Positions 15,478-24,045 of a stretch of DNA of 51,357 nt are shown here, piece after piece. This stretch comes from a virus. The position numbers and the translations under genes were made by a program. The DNA lies in IMG/VR virus record IMGVR_UViG_3300017697_000021, positions 1 to 51,357 of that record. One strand, 5' to 3'. The stretch's first letter is position 1. Every line of letters begins with the position of its first letter. The notes under the pieces are model-generated. The model worked only from the letters and a program-made list of their open reading frames with translations, was not told the DNA's origin and made no database searches.

Positions 15478-17073
15478 ATGGCGTATGTATCATTAGACAG
15501 CGACCAAATTAAAAAGGCGCATAAAAAACACAAATACACTAAAGAACAAGTGTTACAACTTGAACAATGCATGGACAAAAATTCTGGTCCTTTGTTCTTC
15601 ATGGAAAAATTTATGAAGATTCAACATCCTACTAAAGGATCAATGCCCTTCAAGCCTTTTGATTATCAAAAAAGATTAATACAAAGTTACAATGATCATA
15701 GATTTAGTATTGCTATGCTACCAAGACAAACAGGTAAAACAACCTGTGCATCAGGATACCTAATTTGGTATGCTATGTTTAAACCAGATTCGCAAATACT
15801 AATTGCCGCCCACAAATATGCAGGAGCATCAGATATCATGAGCAGGGTGCGTTATGCATATGAGATGTTACCCAGCTGGATCAAGGCAGGTGTAACACAG
15901 TACAACAGGAACTCAATAGAATTTGACAACGGCTCAAAAATATCAGCAACTACAACAACTGAAAACACAGGACGGGGAATGTCCTTGACACTAGTATATT
16001 GTGATGAGTTTGCATTCGTGCAACCACCCGAGAAGGCAAAAGAGTTTTGGACATCACTATCTCCAACACTATCTACAGGTGGTAAATGTATGATCACAAG
16101 TACTCCTAACTCTGATGAAGATCAGTTCGCATTGATCTGGAAAGAGGCTTGCAAAAGATTTGATGACTTTGGTAACGACAATGTTGTTGGCACTAACGGA
16201 TTCTTTTCCATGAAAGCACACTGGTCAGAACATCCCGAAAGAGATGAATCGTGGGCAGAGCAAGAAAAATCAAGAATAGGTATTGAAAGATTTAGAAGAG
16301 AGCACGAATGTGAGTTTTTAATTTATGATGAAACTTTAATAAGCAGTATTAAACTTGTAGAGATGGAAGGTGTTGAGCCTATTTGGAATCAAGGCCAAGT
16401 GAGATGGTACTCAAAACCAAAACCTAAACACACCTACATGGTGGCTCTGGATCCATCACTAGGATCAGGTGGTGATTACTCTGCTATACAGGTTTTTGAA
16501 TTACCAACATTTAAACAAGTGGCTGAATGGCATCATAACACCACACCCGCTAACCAACAAATAAGAATACTGCAATCAATTACAAAATACATTCACGATA
16601 CTATAACGGAACAGGATAATTCAGCAGAACCGAGTATATTCTATTCTATGGAAAATAACACACTAGGAGAAGCGGCATTAAACAGAGTTATGGACATAGG
16701 TGAAGAAAACATAATGGGTGCTTTCTTATCAGAACCAATCAGAAAAGGACATCGTAGAAAATTTAGAAGAGGATTTAACACAACAGCAAAACATAAAATT
16801 GATGCCTGTGCAAAATTTAAAGAACTGGTTGAAAATAACAAAATGCTGATCCAATCAAAACCACTGATATCAGAGCTTAAGAACTTTGTGGCATCCGGAG
16901 TCAGTTATAAAGGCAAACCAGGTGAACACGACGATCTAGTAAGTGCTTCTCTACTGAGTACTCGTATGATCAAAGTATTGGCAGATTTTGATCCTAAGAT
17001 ATTTGAACAGTGGACCAATAGAACCTCAGAATATCTGGCACCGATGCCTATATTTGCTAACCTAGGCGTTTAA
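15478..17073 (+). CDS. 17: Terminase large subunit gp17
   Basis: 531 aa (T4 gp17 is 610 aa). The N-terminal ATPase has the Walker A PRQTGKTT (residues 82-89) and Walker B with catalytic Glu VYCDEFAF (173-180), then the coupling motif SLSPTLSTGGKCMITSTPNS. The RNase H-like nuclease half starts MVALDPSLGSGGDYSAIQVF, with Asp325 the first metal ligand and further acidic residues in FYSMENNTLGEA and EHDDLVSA. Together they pump DNA into the prohead and cut the concatemer. All key residues look intact. Confidence 0.96.
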   Translation: MAYVSLDSDQIKKAHKKHKYTKEQVLQLEQCMDKNSGPLFFMEKFMKIQHPTKGSMPFKPFDYQKRLIQSYNDHRFSIAMLPRQTGKTTCASGYLIWYAMFKPDSQILIAAHKYAGASDIMSRVRYAYEMLPSWIKAGVTQYNRNSIEFDNGSKISATTTTENTGRGMSLTLVYCDEFAFVQPPEKAKEFWTSLSPTLSTGGKCMITSTPNSDEDQFALIWKEACKRFDDFGNDNVVGTNGFFSMKAHWSEHPERDESWAEQEKSRIGIERFRREHECEFLIYDETLISSIKLVEMEGVEPIWNQGQVRWYSKPKPKHTYMVALDPSLGSGGDYSAIQVFELPTFKQVAEWHHNTTPANQQIRILQSITKYIHDTITEQDNSAEPSIFYSMENNTLGEAALNRVMDIGEENIMGAFLSEPIRKGHRRKFRRGFNTTAKHKIDACAKFKELVENNKMLIQSKPLISELKNFVASGVSYKGKPGEHDDLVSASLLSTRMIKVLADFDPKIFEQWTNRTSEYLAPMPIFANLGV

Positions 17074-17080
17074 ATAAATA
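17073..17080 (+). promoter_or_regulatory. Late promoter-like AATAAATA for 17085 gene
   Basis: AATAAATA overlapping the gp17 stop codon; its last A is 4 nt before ATG 17085. Confidence 0.6.
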
Positions 17081-17084
17081 CAGT

Positions 17085-19331
17085 ATGAATTCATTAAAAA
17101 CATCAAACGACCTGTTCAACAAAATTAGAAGTAAATTTGGCAACATTACTACCGGAGACAGCGAAGGCAATGCCACCGCTAATCCCAACGAAGCTGTATT
17201 TTTTGACTTTGAATTTACTGAAGATCAGGATGAATTTGGTAGAGTATCTATATCACTAGCAGATGGTGAGTCAATGAAAGTGTTCTACAATAGAGATTTA
17301 ATCAACAAAATTGACGAAACAAGCCGTGCAGATTGGTACTCATTTATTAAAGAGCTCAAAGATTTTGCTGTAGAACACCAATTAAAATTTGATGTGCGAG
17401 ATATCACTAGATCAAGCCTAAACAAGCAGGATTATAAGAATCTTGCAGATACAAACACAACGGTAAATACAGATGAAATGTCAGAAGAACTAAACAGAAT
17501 TACTCACCTAGCAGGTCTTGAGAAACCAGCAGTAGCTGAAGGACTAACAGGCACATCAAAAAGTTCATTTGAGAGCTTAGACAAAACAAGATTAATAATT
17601 AGACACAAGGGCAAAGTAGACGAAACTGTGCCAGGCGCACGATCAAGACAGATCCAATCACTATACATTGAGACAGAAGAAGGTGAAAGATTTAAATATC
17701 CACTTATTCATTTAGCAGGTGCAAGAGCAATGACTCGTCACGTGGCTAACAGTGGAAGACCGCATGACGATTTCGGTCAACATATTATACAGACATCGGA
17801 AGATATTGCAAAACTAAATTCATTTGCTAGATATGCCGCAAATAAAGATCAGTTAAATGATTCTGCAGGCGATATTATTGAACAGACTAAACTTAAATTA
17901 GAAAATTTAAGAAATTATGTAAAAAAATTAAGCAAACAGTCAAACTATGATGAAGCATCTAAAAACTTTAAAACTCCACAAGCATTTGAAATGGACGATG
18001 ACACTGCAAAAACATACAGAGATAAATTCACACTTAAAAATTTAGATAACAGAGTAGAAGACGCTCTTCCGATCATCCACAGAATAATGAGTGAGTACAA
18101 GGACAGCGATGAAAAAAGTCCTGCGCCTGTAGATCACGGTGCTTTGGTTCAAAGTTTTTTAGCTAATCCAGAAAAAAAAATAGTATTAAGAAAAGACGAC
18201 ACAGCAGACAACATGTTAAAAGTAACGCAATTTACAAATAAGAATACAATGTTGTCAGCAATACTTTCTGATATTGCCGCAAGATTATTGACTAAAGGCG
18301 ACGAAGAAGACAGGATAGCCAACTTTGCTTCAAGAGTAGCAGACGAGATGGAAGACGAAGGAGAACCTTTCTTTAAACCAACTGCTGAATATGTTAAAAA
18401 TAAAAAAATTGCAATTCAATTGGCCAAAAGATACATCAACGATTATAAAAAATTACAGTCTGATCCAGCATATGCTGATACAGTGCGAATGGATCCAGGT
18501 GAATACAAACCAAAAGTAAATAGACAAGGTCAAGCCAAAGACGAATCAGCACAGTTTGAACAATGGGCTGATGATGTTGCAAATCAAAAGAATGAAGATG
18601 ATGGCGAACCTATAATGCGTGATCCTTTAGATTCTGAACAAGCAAAAGACATGCAAAGAGATTTGGATGGTGATAAAATAATATTCCGTGGCAAAGAGAT
18701 CGATCAAAATAGTATAGAGTACAAAATGGTAGATTACAGCGATATGATGTTCGAGCTAAACGGAGCAAAATTTACTGACGGTACAGAACTGGACGAAAAA
18801 GAACTAGAAGAATTAGAAGGCATGGACGAACTTATTGCCTATGTCAGTACTGACTATGTGACAGAGGCAGAAGAAACAACAACAGAAGCAAAAATTAAAC
18901 CATACGTTTCAATGTACCAAGGCGATGGTGGCAAAATGGTTTACGATGTTTTAAATGGAGACGGTGAATCTGCAATGAAAACACTCGACGGCGAACAGGC
19001 TGAAATATTTTTAAAACAAAATTACGACAAATTAAAAACAGGCACTCCAGAAAAACAACCTATTTTAAGTAAACCTTATCCAGGTTCAGCCATGCTGGGA
19101 CAACATCCAAAATCAGAAGGCAATGAATTTGCACAGGCAGTACAAAAAGCCAAAGCGGCTGGCATGAAGTCTGGAGATAAATTTAAAGTAGGCGACAAAG
19201 AATACACATTAAAAGATGCCATTGAATTAGCAGGCTTAAATTTAAATGAATTTTTCCAAGAAGAAGAAACAGAAGTACCAGCAGAACACGACAGCGAACT
19301 AGACAGAATCAAACACCTAGCTAACATTTAA
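17085..19331 (+). CDS. Large acidic protein downstream of terminase, unknown (748 aa)
   Basis: 748 aa, acidic. The N-terminal ~120 residues (AVFFDFEFTEDQDEFGRVSI, RADWYSFIKELKDFAVEHQL, KFDVRDITRSSLNKQDY) form a compact domain seen, to my reading, in marine T4-like phages next to packaging genes. A short motif recurs at both ends: ELNRITHLAGL (residues 135-145) and ELDRIKHLANI at the extreme C-terminus (738-748). The middle is charged and helical, with long Asp/Glu-Lys-rich stretches likely to be disordered. No enzyme motif. A structural or head-related role is inferred from its late promoter and position. Confidence 0.75.
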   Translation: MNSLKTSNDLFNKIRSKFGNITTGDSEGNATANPNEAVFFDFEFTEDQDEFGRVSISLADGESMKVFYNRDLINKIDETSRADWYSFIKELKDFAVEHQLKFDVRDITRSSLNKQDYKNLADTNTTVNTDEMSEELNRITHLAGLEKPAVAEGLTGTSKSSFESLDKTRLIIRHKGKVDETVPGARSRQIQSLYIETEEGERFKYPLIHLAGARAMTRHVANSGRPHDDFGQHIIQTSEDIAKLNSFARYAANKDQLNDSAGDIIEQTKLKLENLRNYVKKLSKQSNYDEASKNFKTPQAFEMDDDTAKTYRDKFTLKNLDNRVEDALPIIHRIMSEYKDSDEKSPAPVDHGALVQSFLANPEKKIVLRKDDTADNMLKVTQFTNKNTMLSAILSDIAARLLTKGDEEDRIANFASRVADEMEDEGEPFFKPTAEYVKNKKIAIQLAKRYINDYKKLQSDPAYADTVRMDPGEYKPKVNRQGQAKDESAQFEQWADDVANQKNEDDGEPIMRDPLDSEQAKDMQRDLDGDKIIFRGKEIDQNSIEYKMVDYSDMMFELNGAKFTDGTELDEKELEELEGMDELIAYVSTDYVTEAEETTTEAKIKPYVSMYQGDGGKMVYDVLNGDGESAMKTLDGEQAEIFLKQNYDKLKTGTPEKQPILSKPYPGSAMLGQHPKSEGNEFAQAVQKAKAAGMKSGDKFKVGDKEYTLKDAIELAGLNLNEFFQEEETEVPAEHDSELDRIKHLANI

Positions 19332-19363
19332 TAATAAAACACATACATTACCAATAATAGTAG

Positions 19364-19392
19364 TAGACAACTGATAAATATCGTTGTATATT
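19364..19392 (+). promoter_or_regulatory. Candidate sigma70 promoter for gp32
   Basis: TAGACA (19364-19369), 17-nt spacer, TATATT (19387-19392). It lies 70 nt before the gp32 ATG in a gap with no genes. A late-type GATAAATA (19373-19380) lies inside the spacer, so early and late transcription could overlap here. Prediction only. Confidence 0.5.
19373..19380 (+). promoter_or_regulatory. Late promoter-like GATAAATA ahead of gp32
   Basis: GATAAATA giving an approximately 75-nt leader for gp32. The leader contains the strong Shine-Dalgarno AAGGAGG at 19447-19453, 8 nt before the ATG. A long leader suits the translational autoregulation known for T4 gp32, but I see no clear pseudoknot. Confidence 0.5.
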
Positions 19393-19461
19393 ATGTACTA
19401 TATGTCTAGTATACATTTAGGCAACTTAAAACAAACATAGGCACACAAGGAGGCTTACATC

Positions 19462-20439
19462 ATGGCTACATTAGCTGAAATAAGAGCGAAGTTAAAATCT
19501 CAAGAAGTGAATCGCTCCACTTCTCGAACAGGCGGAGACAACGCCATCTATCCCCATTGGAACATAGCAGAAGGGTCAGAAGCAGTACTAAGATTCTTAC
19601 CTGACAAGGACACGGCAAACACTTTCTTCTGGACTGAAAGAAATATGATCAAATTACCTTTCGCGGGTATCAAAGGTCAAACAGATTCCAGACCAGTACA
19701 GGTACAAGTACCATGTATGGAAATGTATGGCAAAACTTGTCCAGTTCTAACTGAAGTTAGACCATGGTTCAAAGACAAGAGCATGGAAGACATGGGCAGA
19801 AAATATTGGAAAAAGAAAAGTTACATTTTCCAAGGTTTTGTTACAACAAATCCACTAGCAGAAGAATCAACACCTGAGAATCCAATTAGAAGATTTATCA
19901 TTGGGCCTCAGATCTTTAACATCATTAGAGGTGCATTGATGGATCCAGAGATGGAAGAAATGCCAACTGATTATGTAAAAGGTGTTGACTTTAGAATCAA
20001 CAAGACAACTAAAGGTGGATATGCTGACTACTCAACATCAAAATGGTCAAGAAGAGAAAGAGCTCTAGACGAAGCAGAAAGAGCCGCAGTAGACACACAT
20101 GGGTTACACAACCTAGGTGACTTTAGACCAAAAGAGCCAACTGAAGCAGAAGTAAAAATAATCAAAGAATTATTTGAAAAATCTGTAGATGGTGAAGCTT
20201 ACGATCTTGAGAAGTATGGTCAATACTTTAGACCGGCCGGCGTATCAGCTATGACAGGTAGTACTACACCTGTAGCAAGTGCACCTGCAAGTACTACTGC
20301 TAAACCCGCAACTGAACAAAGTCCAGTTGTAGAAGCAGTGCAACCAGTAAAACCTACTGCACCAGCACAACCAAACACGGACAGTGCCAAAAGAGCAGAA
20401 GATATACTGAAGTTGATTAGATCAAGACAAGCGAAGTAA
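19462..20439 (+). CDS. 32: Single-stranded DNA-binding protein gp32
   Basis: 325 aa (T4 gp32 is 301 aa). The N-terminus MATLAEIRAKLKSQEVNRST carries a basic/Ser-Thr stretch (NRSTSRT) like the LAST motif for cooperative binding. The OB-fold core includes GGDNAIYPHWNIAEGSEAVL, RFLPDKDTANTFFW and KSYIFQGFVTTNPL. A VPCMEMYGKTCPVL segment would contribute zinc ligands. The Thr/Ala/Pro-rich C-terminal tail carries few acids before the end RAEDILKLIRSRQAK, unlike the acidic T4 tail. gp32 coats ssDNA and organises replication and UvsX/UvsY recombination. A strong AAGGAGG precedes the start. Confidence 0.93.
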   Translation: MATLAEIRAKLKSQEVNRSTSRTGGDNAIYPHWNIAEGSEAVLRFLPDKDTANTFFWTERNMIKLPFAGIKGQTDSRPVQVQVPCMEMYGKTCPVLTEVRPWFKDKSMEDMGRKYWKKKSYIFQGFVTTNPLAEESTPENPIRRFIIGPQIFNIIRGALMDPEMEEMPTDYVKGVDFRINKTTKGGYADYSTSKWSRRERALDEAERAAVDTHGLHNLGDFRPKEPTEAEVKIIKELFEKSVDGEAYDLEKYGQYFRPAGVSAMTGSTTPVASAPASTTAKPATEQSPVVEAVQPVKPTAPAQPNTDSAKRAEDILKLIRSRQAK

Positions 20440-20443
20440 ACAC

Positions 20444-20488
20444 TATTACCATTGGCTTCGGTGTTGACACTGGAGCCAAACGGTAGTA
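20444..20488 (+). terminator. Long hairpin between gp32 and uvsX
   Basis: The RNA would fold into a 12-bp upper stem (20452-20463 with 20468-20479, two G-U pairs, TTGA loop), a small internal loop, and a 7-bp lower stem (20444-20450 with 20482-20488). It begins 5 nt after the gp32 stop. No U-run follows, so intrinsic termination is doubtful; protection of the gp32 mRNA 3' end or attenuation of uvsX are alternatives. Confidence 0.65.
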
Positions 20489-20498
20489 TTATTAAAGT

Positions 20499-20597
20499 AT
20501 GAAAAACAAAATTAAAAAAGCAATTGACTGGATATTATACAAACAAGTGCCTGCATGGGCAATATTGGTTGTGATAGTGCTCTGGATAATATTATAG
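20499..20597 (+). CDS. Tiny single-span membrane peptide (32 aa)
   Basis: ATG 20499 to TAG 20597. A basic N-terminus (MKNKIKKAIDWILYKQ) is followed by one hydrophobic segment VPAWAILVVIVLWIIL that reaches the stop. A positive-inside N-terminus plus one span predicts a small inner-membrane peptide with N-in topology. It lies 8 nt before the uvsX start and would be co-transcribed with it. No family recognised; coding is likely from the clean charge/hydrophobic pattern, but chance cannot be excluded. Confidence 0.5.
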   Translation: MKNKIKKAIDWILYKQVPAWAILVVIVLWIIL

Positions 20598-20605
20598 GAA
20601 AAATT

Positions 20606-21661
20606 ATGACAACAAAAGTATTTGACGCAAGTAAATTTAGAAAAAGTATTACAAAATCAATTAACGGACTAGGACTAGGATTCAATGATCCCACAGACTG
20701 GATATCAACTGGCAACTTTGCACTGAACTATCTTATCTCTGGAGACTTTAACAAAGGTATTCCATTAGGAAAAGTATCAGTACTAGCAGGAGAATCTGGT
20801 TCAGGAAAATCATATATAGCGGCAGGAAATATCATTAAGAATGCACAAGAACAAAATATATTTGTTATATTAATTGACACTGAGAATGCATTAGACGAAA
20901 AATGGTTACAGGCATTAGAAGTGGATACGTCAGAAAAAAAATTATTAAAACTAAACCTGTCAATGATTGACGATGTAGCAAAAACTATTTCAGAGTTCAT
21001 GAAAGGTTACAAAGACCAACATGCAGAAGACAAGGAAAACGCTCCAAAAGTATTATTCGTAATTGATTCATTAGGCATGATGCTTACACCAACTGACGTT
21101 AATCAGTTTGAGGCAGGAGACATGAAAGGTGATATGGGTCGTAAACCTAAAGCACTAACATCTCTCGTAAGAAATACTGTGAACATGTTTGGGTCATTCA
21201 ATGTAGGACTTATAGCAACCAATCACACATATGCATCACAAGACATGTTCGATCCGGATGACAAAATCTCGGGTGGACAAGGTTTTATCTATGCGTCGTC
21301 AATTGTAATTGCAATGAAAAAACTTAAACTTAAAGAAGACGAAGCTGGTAATAAAGTAACTGATGTGAGAGGTATTAGAGCCGCTTGTAAAGTTATGAAA
21401 ACTCGTTATGCCAAACCTTTTGAAAGTGTACAGGTCAAAATACCTTACGAAACTGGTATGAATCCATACAGTGGGTTAGTAGATCTATTTGAAAAGAAGG
21501 GCATACTAGTTCAACAAGGTAATAGACTAAAATACGTAGGACCAGATAAAAAAGAAATCATAGAGTTCCGGAAAAATTGGAATGGAGATAAATTAACAAA
21601 AGTCATGAATGACTTTGCTAATATTGAAACCAAACCCGAGGAACCAAAGGATGCAGAATAG
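20606..21661 (+). CDS. uvsX: Recombinase UvsX
   Basis: 351 aa from ATG 20606, which has an AGGA site just upstream; an in-frame ATG at 20555 would overlap the small peptide gene and adds no conserved sequence. RecA-type core: Walker A GESGSGKS (residues 62-69), Walker B region KVLFVIDSLGMML, and a loop region DKISGGQGFIYASS. UvsX polymerises on ssDNA, with help from UvsY and gp32, and performs strand exchange for recombination-dependent replication and repair. Length is close to T4 UvsX (391 aa). Acidic C-terminus (NIETKPEEPKDAE). Confidence 0.93.
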   Translation: MTTKVFDASKFRKSITKSINGLGLGFNDPTDWISTGNFALNYLISGDFNKGIPLGKVSVLAGESGSGKSYIAAGNIIKNAQEQNIFVILIDTENALDEKWLQALEVDTSEKKLLKLNLSMIDDVAKTISEFMKGYKDQHAEDKENAPKVLFVIDSLGMMLTPTDVNQFEAGDMKGDMGRKPKALTSLVRNTVNMFGSFNVGLIATNHTYASQDMFDPDDKISGGQGFIYASSIVIAMKKLKLKEDEAGNKVTDVRGIRAACKVMKTRYAKPFESVQVKIPYETGMNPYSGLVDLFEKKGILVQQGNRLKYVGPDKKEIIEFRKNWNGDKLTKVMNDFANIETKPEEPKDAE

Positions 21662-21662
21662 C

Positions 21663-21902
21663 ATGGAGCAAGAGCAAATAGAAGAAATTTGGACAACAGT
21701 ATCACACTACATAACTGACAGACAAAAACTTGACTGTGCAGTTGACTTTGTAAAAACACTGGTAGACCAAGGAGTATCTATTAGAACTCTCAAAGCGGCT
21801 CAAGAATACGATGAGAAACTTACCGAGGCCATTGATATAGTTCTGGAAGATACCGAAGACGACGAAGAAGCAGATACCAGCAACTATTATGAGAACGAAT
21901 GA
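21663..21902 (+). CDS. Small acidic protein between uvsX and uvsY, unknown (79 aa)
   Basis: 79 aa from ATG 21663, directly after the uvsX stop (2 nt). Helical N-terminal half (EEIWTTVSHYITDRQKLDCA, VDFVKTLVDQGVSIRTL); the C-terminus is strongly acidic (VLEDTEDDEEADTSNYYENE). The acidic tail resembles interaction tails of replication proteins such as T4 gp32, but no fold is recognised. Its last 4 nt overlap the start of the UvsY gene, indicating coupling within the recombination operon. Confidence 0.75.
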   Translation: MEQEQIEEIWTTVSHYITDRQKLDCAVDFVKTLVDQGVSIRTLKAAQEYDEKLTEAIDIVLEDTEDDEEADTSNYYENE

Positions 21903-22357
21903 GTTGGTACAGCACAATAAGCAAAGACATTTCTAAAATTCCAGACTGTATTGCTCACTACAATATAGAATATCAAACTGCCCGTAAAGAATGCGGTATC
22001 TGGGGTAATCTAGAAAGATCATCAGCTTCACTACCGGGCATTGTAGAATACCGATTCCAACAGTTACAAGAGATCGAAGCTATATTAGAATATCTCAATA
22101 TTGAAAAAAGAAAATTAAGATCCGATCACTTCCGAAAATATTTAGAAAATTATCAAAGAGCCCTTACATCAAGAGACGTGGAAAAATATGTTGACGGTGA
22201 AGCAGATGTAGTAGACTTTGATAAAATTGTTAACGAATTTGCCCTACTAAGAAATAGATGGTTAGGGATCACTAAAGGATTAGATCAAAAGCAATGGCAG
22301 ATCACTAACATCGTAAAACTCCGAGTAGCAGGGATGGAAGATGCTACAATCAAATAG
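21899..22357 (+). CDS. uvsY: Recombination mediator UvsY
   Basis: 152 aa (T4 UvsY is 137 aa). Mostly helical. Blocks fitting UvsY: an N-terminal helix region DISKIPDCIAHYNIEYQTAR, RKYLENYQRALTSRDVEKYV, the DGEADVVDFDKIVNEFALLR helix and the C-terminal KQWQITNIVKLRVAGMEDA. UvsY loads UvsX onto gp32-coated ssDNA and forms hexamers. The gene lies in the expected operon, coupled to the gene upstream and overlapping the HAD gene by 17 nt. There is no single diagnostic motif, so the call combines pattern and synteny. Confidence 0.75.
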   Translation: MSWYSTISKDISKIPDCIAHYNIEYQTARKECGIWGNLERSSASLPGIVEYRFQQLQEIEAILEYLNIEKRKLRSDHFRKYLENYQRALTSRDVEKYVDGEADVVDFDKIVNEFALLRNRWLGITKGLDQKQWQITNIVKLRVAGMEDATIK

Positions 22358-22967
22358 AATAATACTTACAGACGTAGATGGTGTACTGCTGGAATGGGAA
22401 CATCATTTTACAAAATGGATGTTGCAACGCACACTTTTTGATGAAAGAGGAGCCAGATATCACCCTTATAGATTACTACCGGACAAACAAAATACATACG
22501 AAATGGCAGAAAGATTTGGATTAACTAAAATAGAAATAAGAAAATTAATAAGAGAATTCAACAGAAGTGCATGGATGGGAACACAAAGACCAATACTGGA
22601 TTCACAAACATGGGTAAAATTACTTCATGCAGAAGGTTGGACATTTATTCCTATAACATCACAAACTAGCGATATACCAGCACAGGAATTAAGGAAAAAA
22701 CGTTTGGCAGAGTTGTTTGGTGAAAACGTGTTTCAAAATTATCATATACTAGGGACAGGTGCAGACAAAGATTCTGCGTTGGCAGAATTCCACGGTACTG
22801 GTTTATATTGGATAGAAGACAAACCGCACAACGCTGAAGCAGGTTTGAGATATGGATTGAAACCACTTTTAATCGACCACTCATACAATCAAAAGTTTCA
22901 TGATAAAAAAATTACCCGTGTAAATAACTGGAAACACATTTATGAAACTATCAATAAAAAGCACTGA
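22341..22967 (+). CDS. HAD-superfamily phosphatase
   Basis: 208 aa. HAD motifs: nucleophile and acid/base D11-V-D13-GV in IILTDVDGVLLEW, motif II Ser/Thr in PITSQTSD, Lys in GADKDSAL, and the acidic motif IV WIEDKPHNAEAG. These enzymes usually dephosphorylate nucleotides or sugar phosphates. A cap-like insertion (residues ~25-95) may set the substrate. It overlaps the uvsY end by 17 nt and is therefore in the recombination operon, but its 26-nt overlap with the next gene links it equally to the accessory island. A 5'-nucleotidase or polynucleotide 3'-phosphatase (T4 Pnkp-like) activity are both possible. Confidence 0.8.
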   Translation: MLQSNRIILTDVDGVLLEWEHHFTKWMLQRTLFDERGARYHPYRLLPDKQNTYEMAERFGLTKIEIRKLIREFNRSAWMGTQRPILDSQTWVKLLHAEGWTFIPITSQTSDIPAQELRKKRLAELFGENVFQNYHILGTGADKDSALAEFHGTGLYWIEDKPHNAEAGLRYGLKPLLIDHSYNQKFHDKKITRVNNWKHIYETINKKH

Positions 22968-23931
22968 AACAATACAAAAATTTTTCCTTAAAGATCTAAA
23001 TGGAAAAAATTTTAATATTGAATTAGATTCCGAACAAAACATTCCAGAAGGATGGTATGAATTAAGTTTGCCGTATGTTGATAAACATAACGAAATTACT
23101 GACATATTAATTAACAACGACAGTCTTAAACATTTGTTATACACAGGATATTACACAGACGGAAAAGGTCAGGTGCATCAACCAGCAACTGCTATATGGG
23201 ACAAAGGTGGTATTTTTACTATTTGGATTCACACACAAGCAGGAGTGTTATGGCATAGGTTATCTGATCAAATAAGAAGTGGAGATTATGGTAAAAACTT
23301 ATTTGAAAAATACATGTTGACTGTGGATAAAAATGTTACAATCAAAGACAACTGGAGCAATACTCTAAAAACTTATTTTGCAAATGGTTCCGGACCAAAC
23401 TGGTGGTTGAAAGATCATAGGCTTACTCCTTACAAAATTATAGAAAACATCGACATCAAAAACACAGACACCAAAAAATTATTAACTGAGCTAGAAAAAT
23501 GTTTTCCAAATAAGCAAGATGGGGTTGTCTCGGGTATTGGAGGGTGGAAAAAAGCTGGCTTAAAAGAAGGATGTGCTGATTTACCTTTTGTAGAAATAAA
23601 AACTTTACCTAGTGAATTCGTACAAAATTTTGTAAAAAAATTAGGATACAAGAGGGTAATAGATATGTCAATTCAAAAACTAGCACCTAATACTGCTGTA
23701 CCAATACATAAAGATGATCATTACACTAGAAAATGCTATCCTTATACTTCTGGTGCAAAAAAGTTTTATTGGAATATCACTGATCCAACAGGCATTTATT
23801 TTAAATTAGGCACAAGTGGTTTACTTCCTTTAGGAAATCCTCTATTCATAAACACAGTAGAACATGTTCACGCATTGGTCAATGAAAGCCCATCCGAAAG
23901 AACAGTTATGCATATGTATGGAGAACTATAA
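22942..23931 (+). CDS. Asp/Asn beta-hydroxylase-like 2OG-Fe(II) oxygenase
   Basis: 329 aa. The C-terminal half has the double-stranded beta-helix pattern of 2-oxoglutarate/Fe(II) oxygenases: H256-K-D258 in VPIHKDDHYTRK as the first two iron ligands, the distal His in NTVEHVHALVNES (308 or 310), and Arg320 in SERTVMH to bind 2OG. The layout H-x-D ... H-x-(L/V)-x-N-x-S-x-x-x-R fits the aspartyl/asparaginyl beta-hydroxylase family. The N-terminal ~200 residues (TDGKGQVHQPATAIWDKGGI, WIHTQAGVLWHRLS) are a separate unknown domain. The substrate is unknown; position suggests a peptide, sugar or lipid head group of the island pathway. Confidence 0.7.
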   Translation: MKLSIKSTETIQKFFLKDLNGKNFNIELDSEQNIPEGWYELSLPYVDKHNEITDILINNDSLKHLLYTGYYTDGKGQVHQPATAIWDKGGIFTIWIHTQAGVLWHRLSDQIRSGDYGKNLFEKYMLTVDKNVTIKDNWSNTLKTYFANGSGPNWWLKDHRLTPYKIIENIDIKNTDTKKLLTELEKCFPNKQDGVVSGIGGWKKAGLKEGCADLPFVEIKTLPSEFVQNFVKKLGYKRVIDMSIQKLAPNTAVPIHKDDHYTRKCYPYTSGAKKFYWNITDPTGIYFKLGTSGLLPLGNPLFINTVEHVHALVNESPSERTVMHMYGEL

Positions 23932-23937
23932 CTAAAA

Positions 23938-24045
23938 ATGTTTTACATCTGGCATACCTTATTAATTGCAAGTTTTATCGCAACAGCCTTTGTATTGGGC
24001 TATAGCTTAGGAAAGAAAAAATGGACAAAAAGAAAAAAATACTAG
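23938..24045 (+). CDS. Small membrane peptide (35 aa)
   Basis: ATG 23938 to TAG 24045. One hydrophobic stretch FYIWHTLLIASFIATAFVLG followed by a very basic tail (GKKKWTKRKKY), predicting one membrane span with its C-terminus in the cytoplasm. It begins 7 nt after the preceding stop and its last 25 nt overlap the start of the kinase gene in another frame. No Shine-Dalgarno site; family unknown. It mirrors the 32-aa peptide at 20499. Confidence 0.45.
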   Translation: MFYIWHTLLIASFIATAFVLGYSLGKKKWTKRKKY

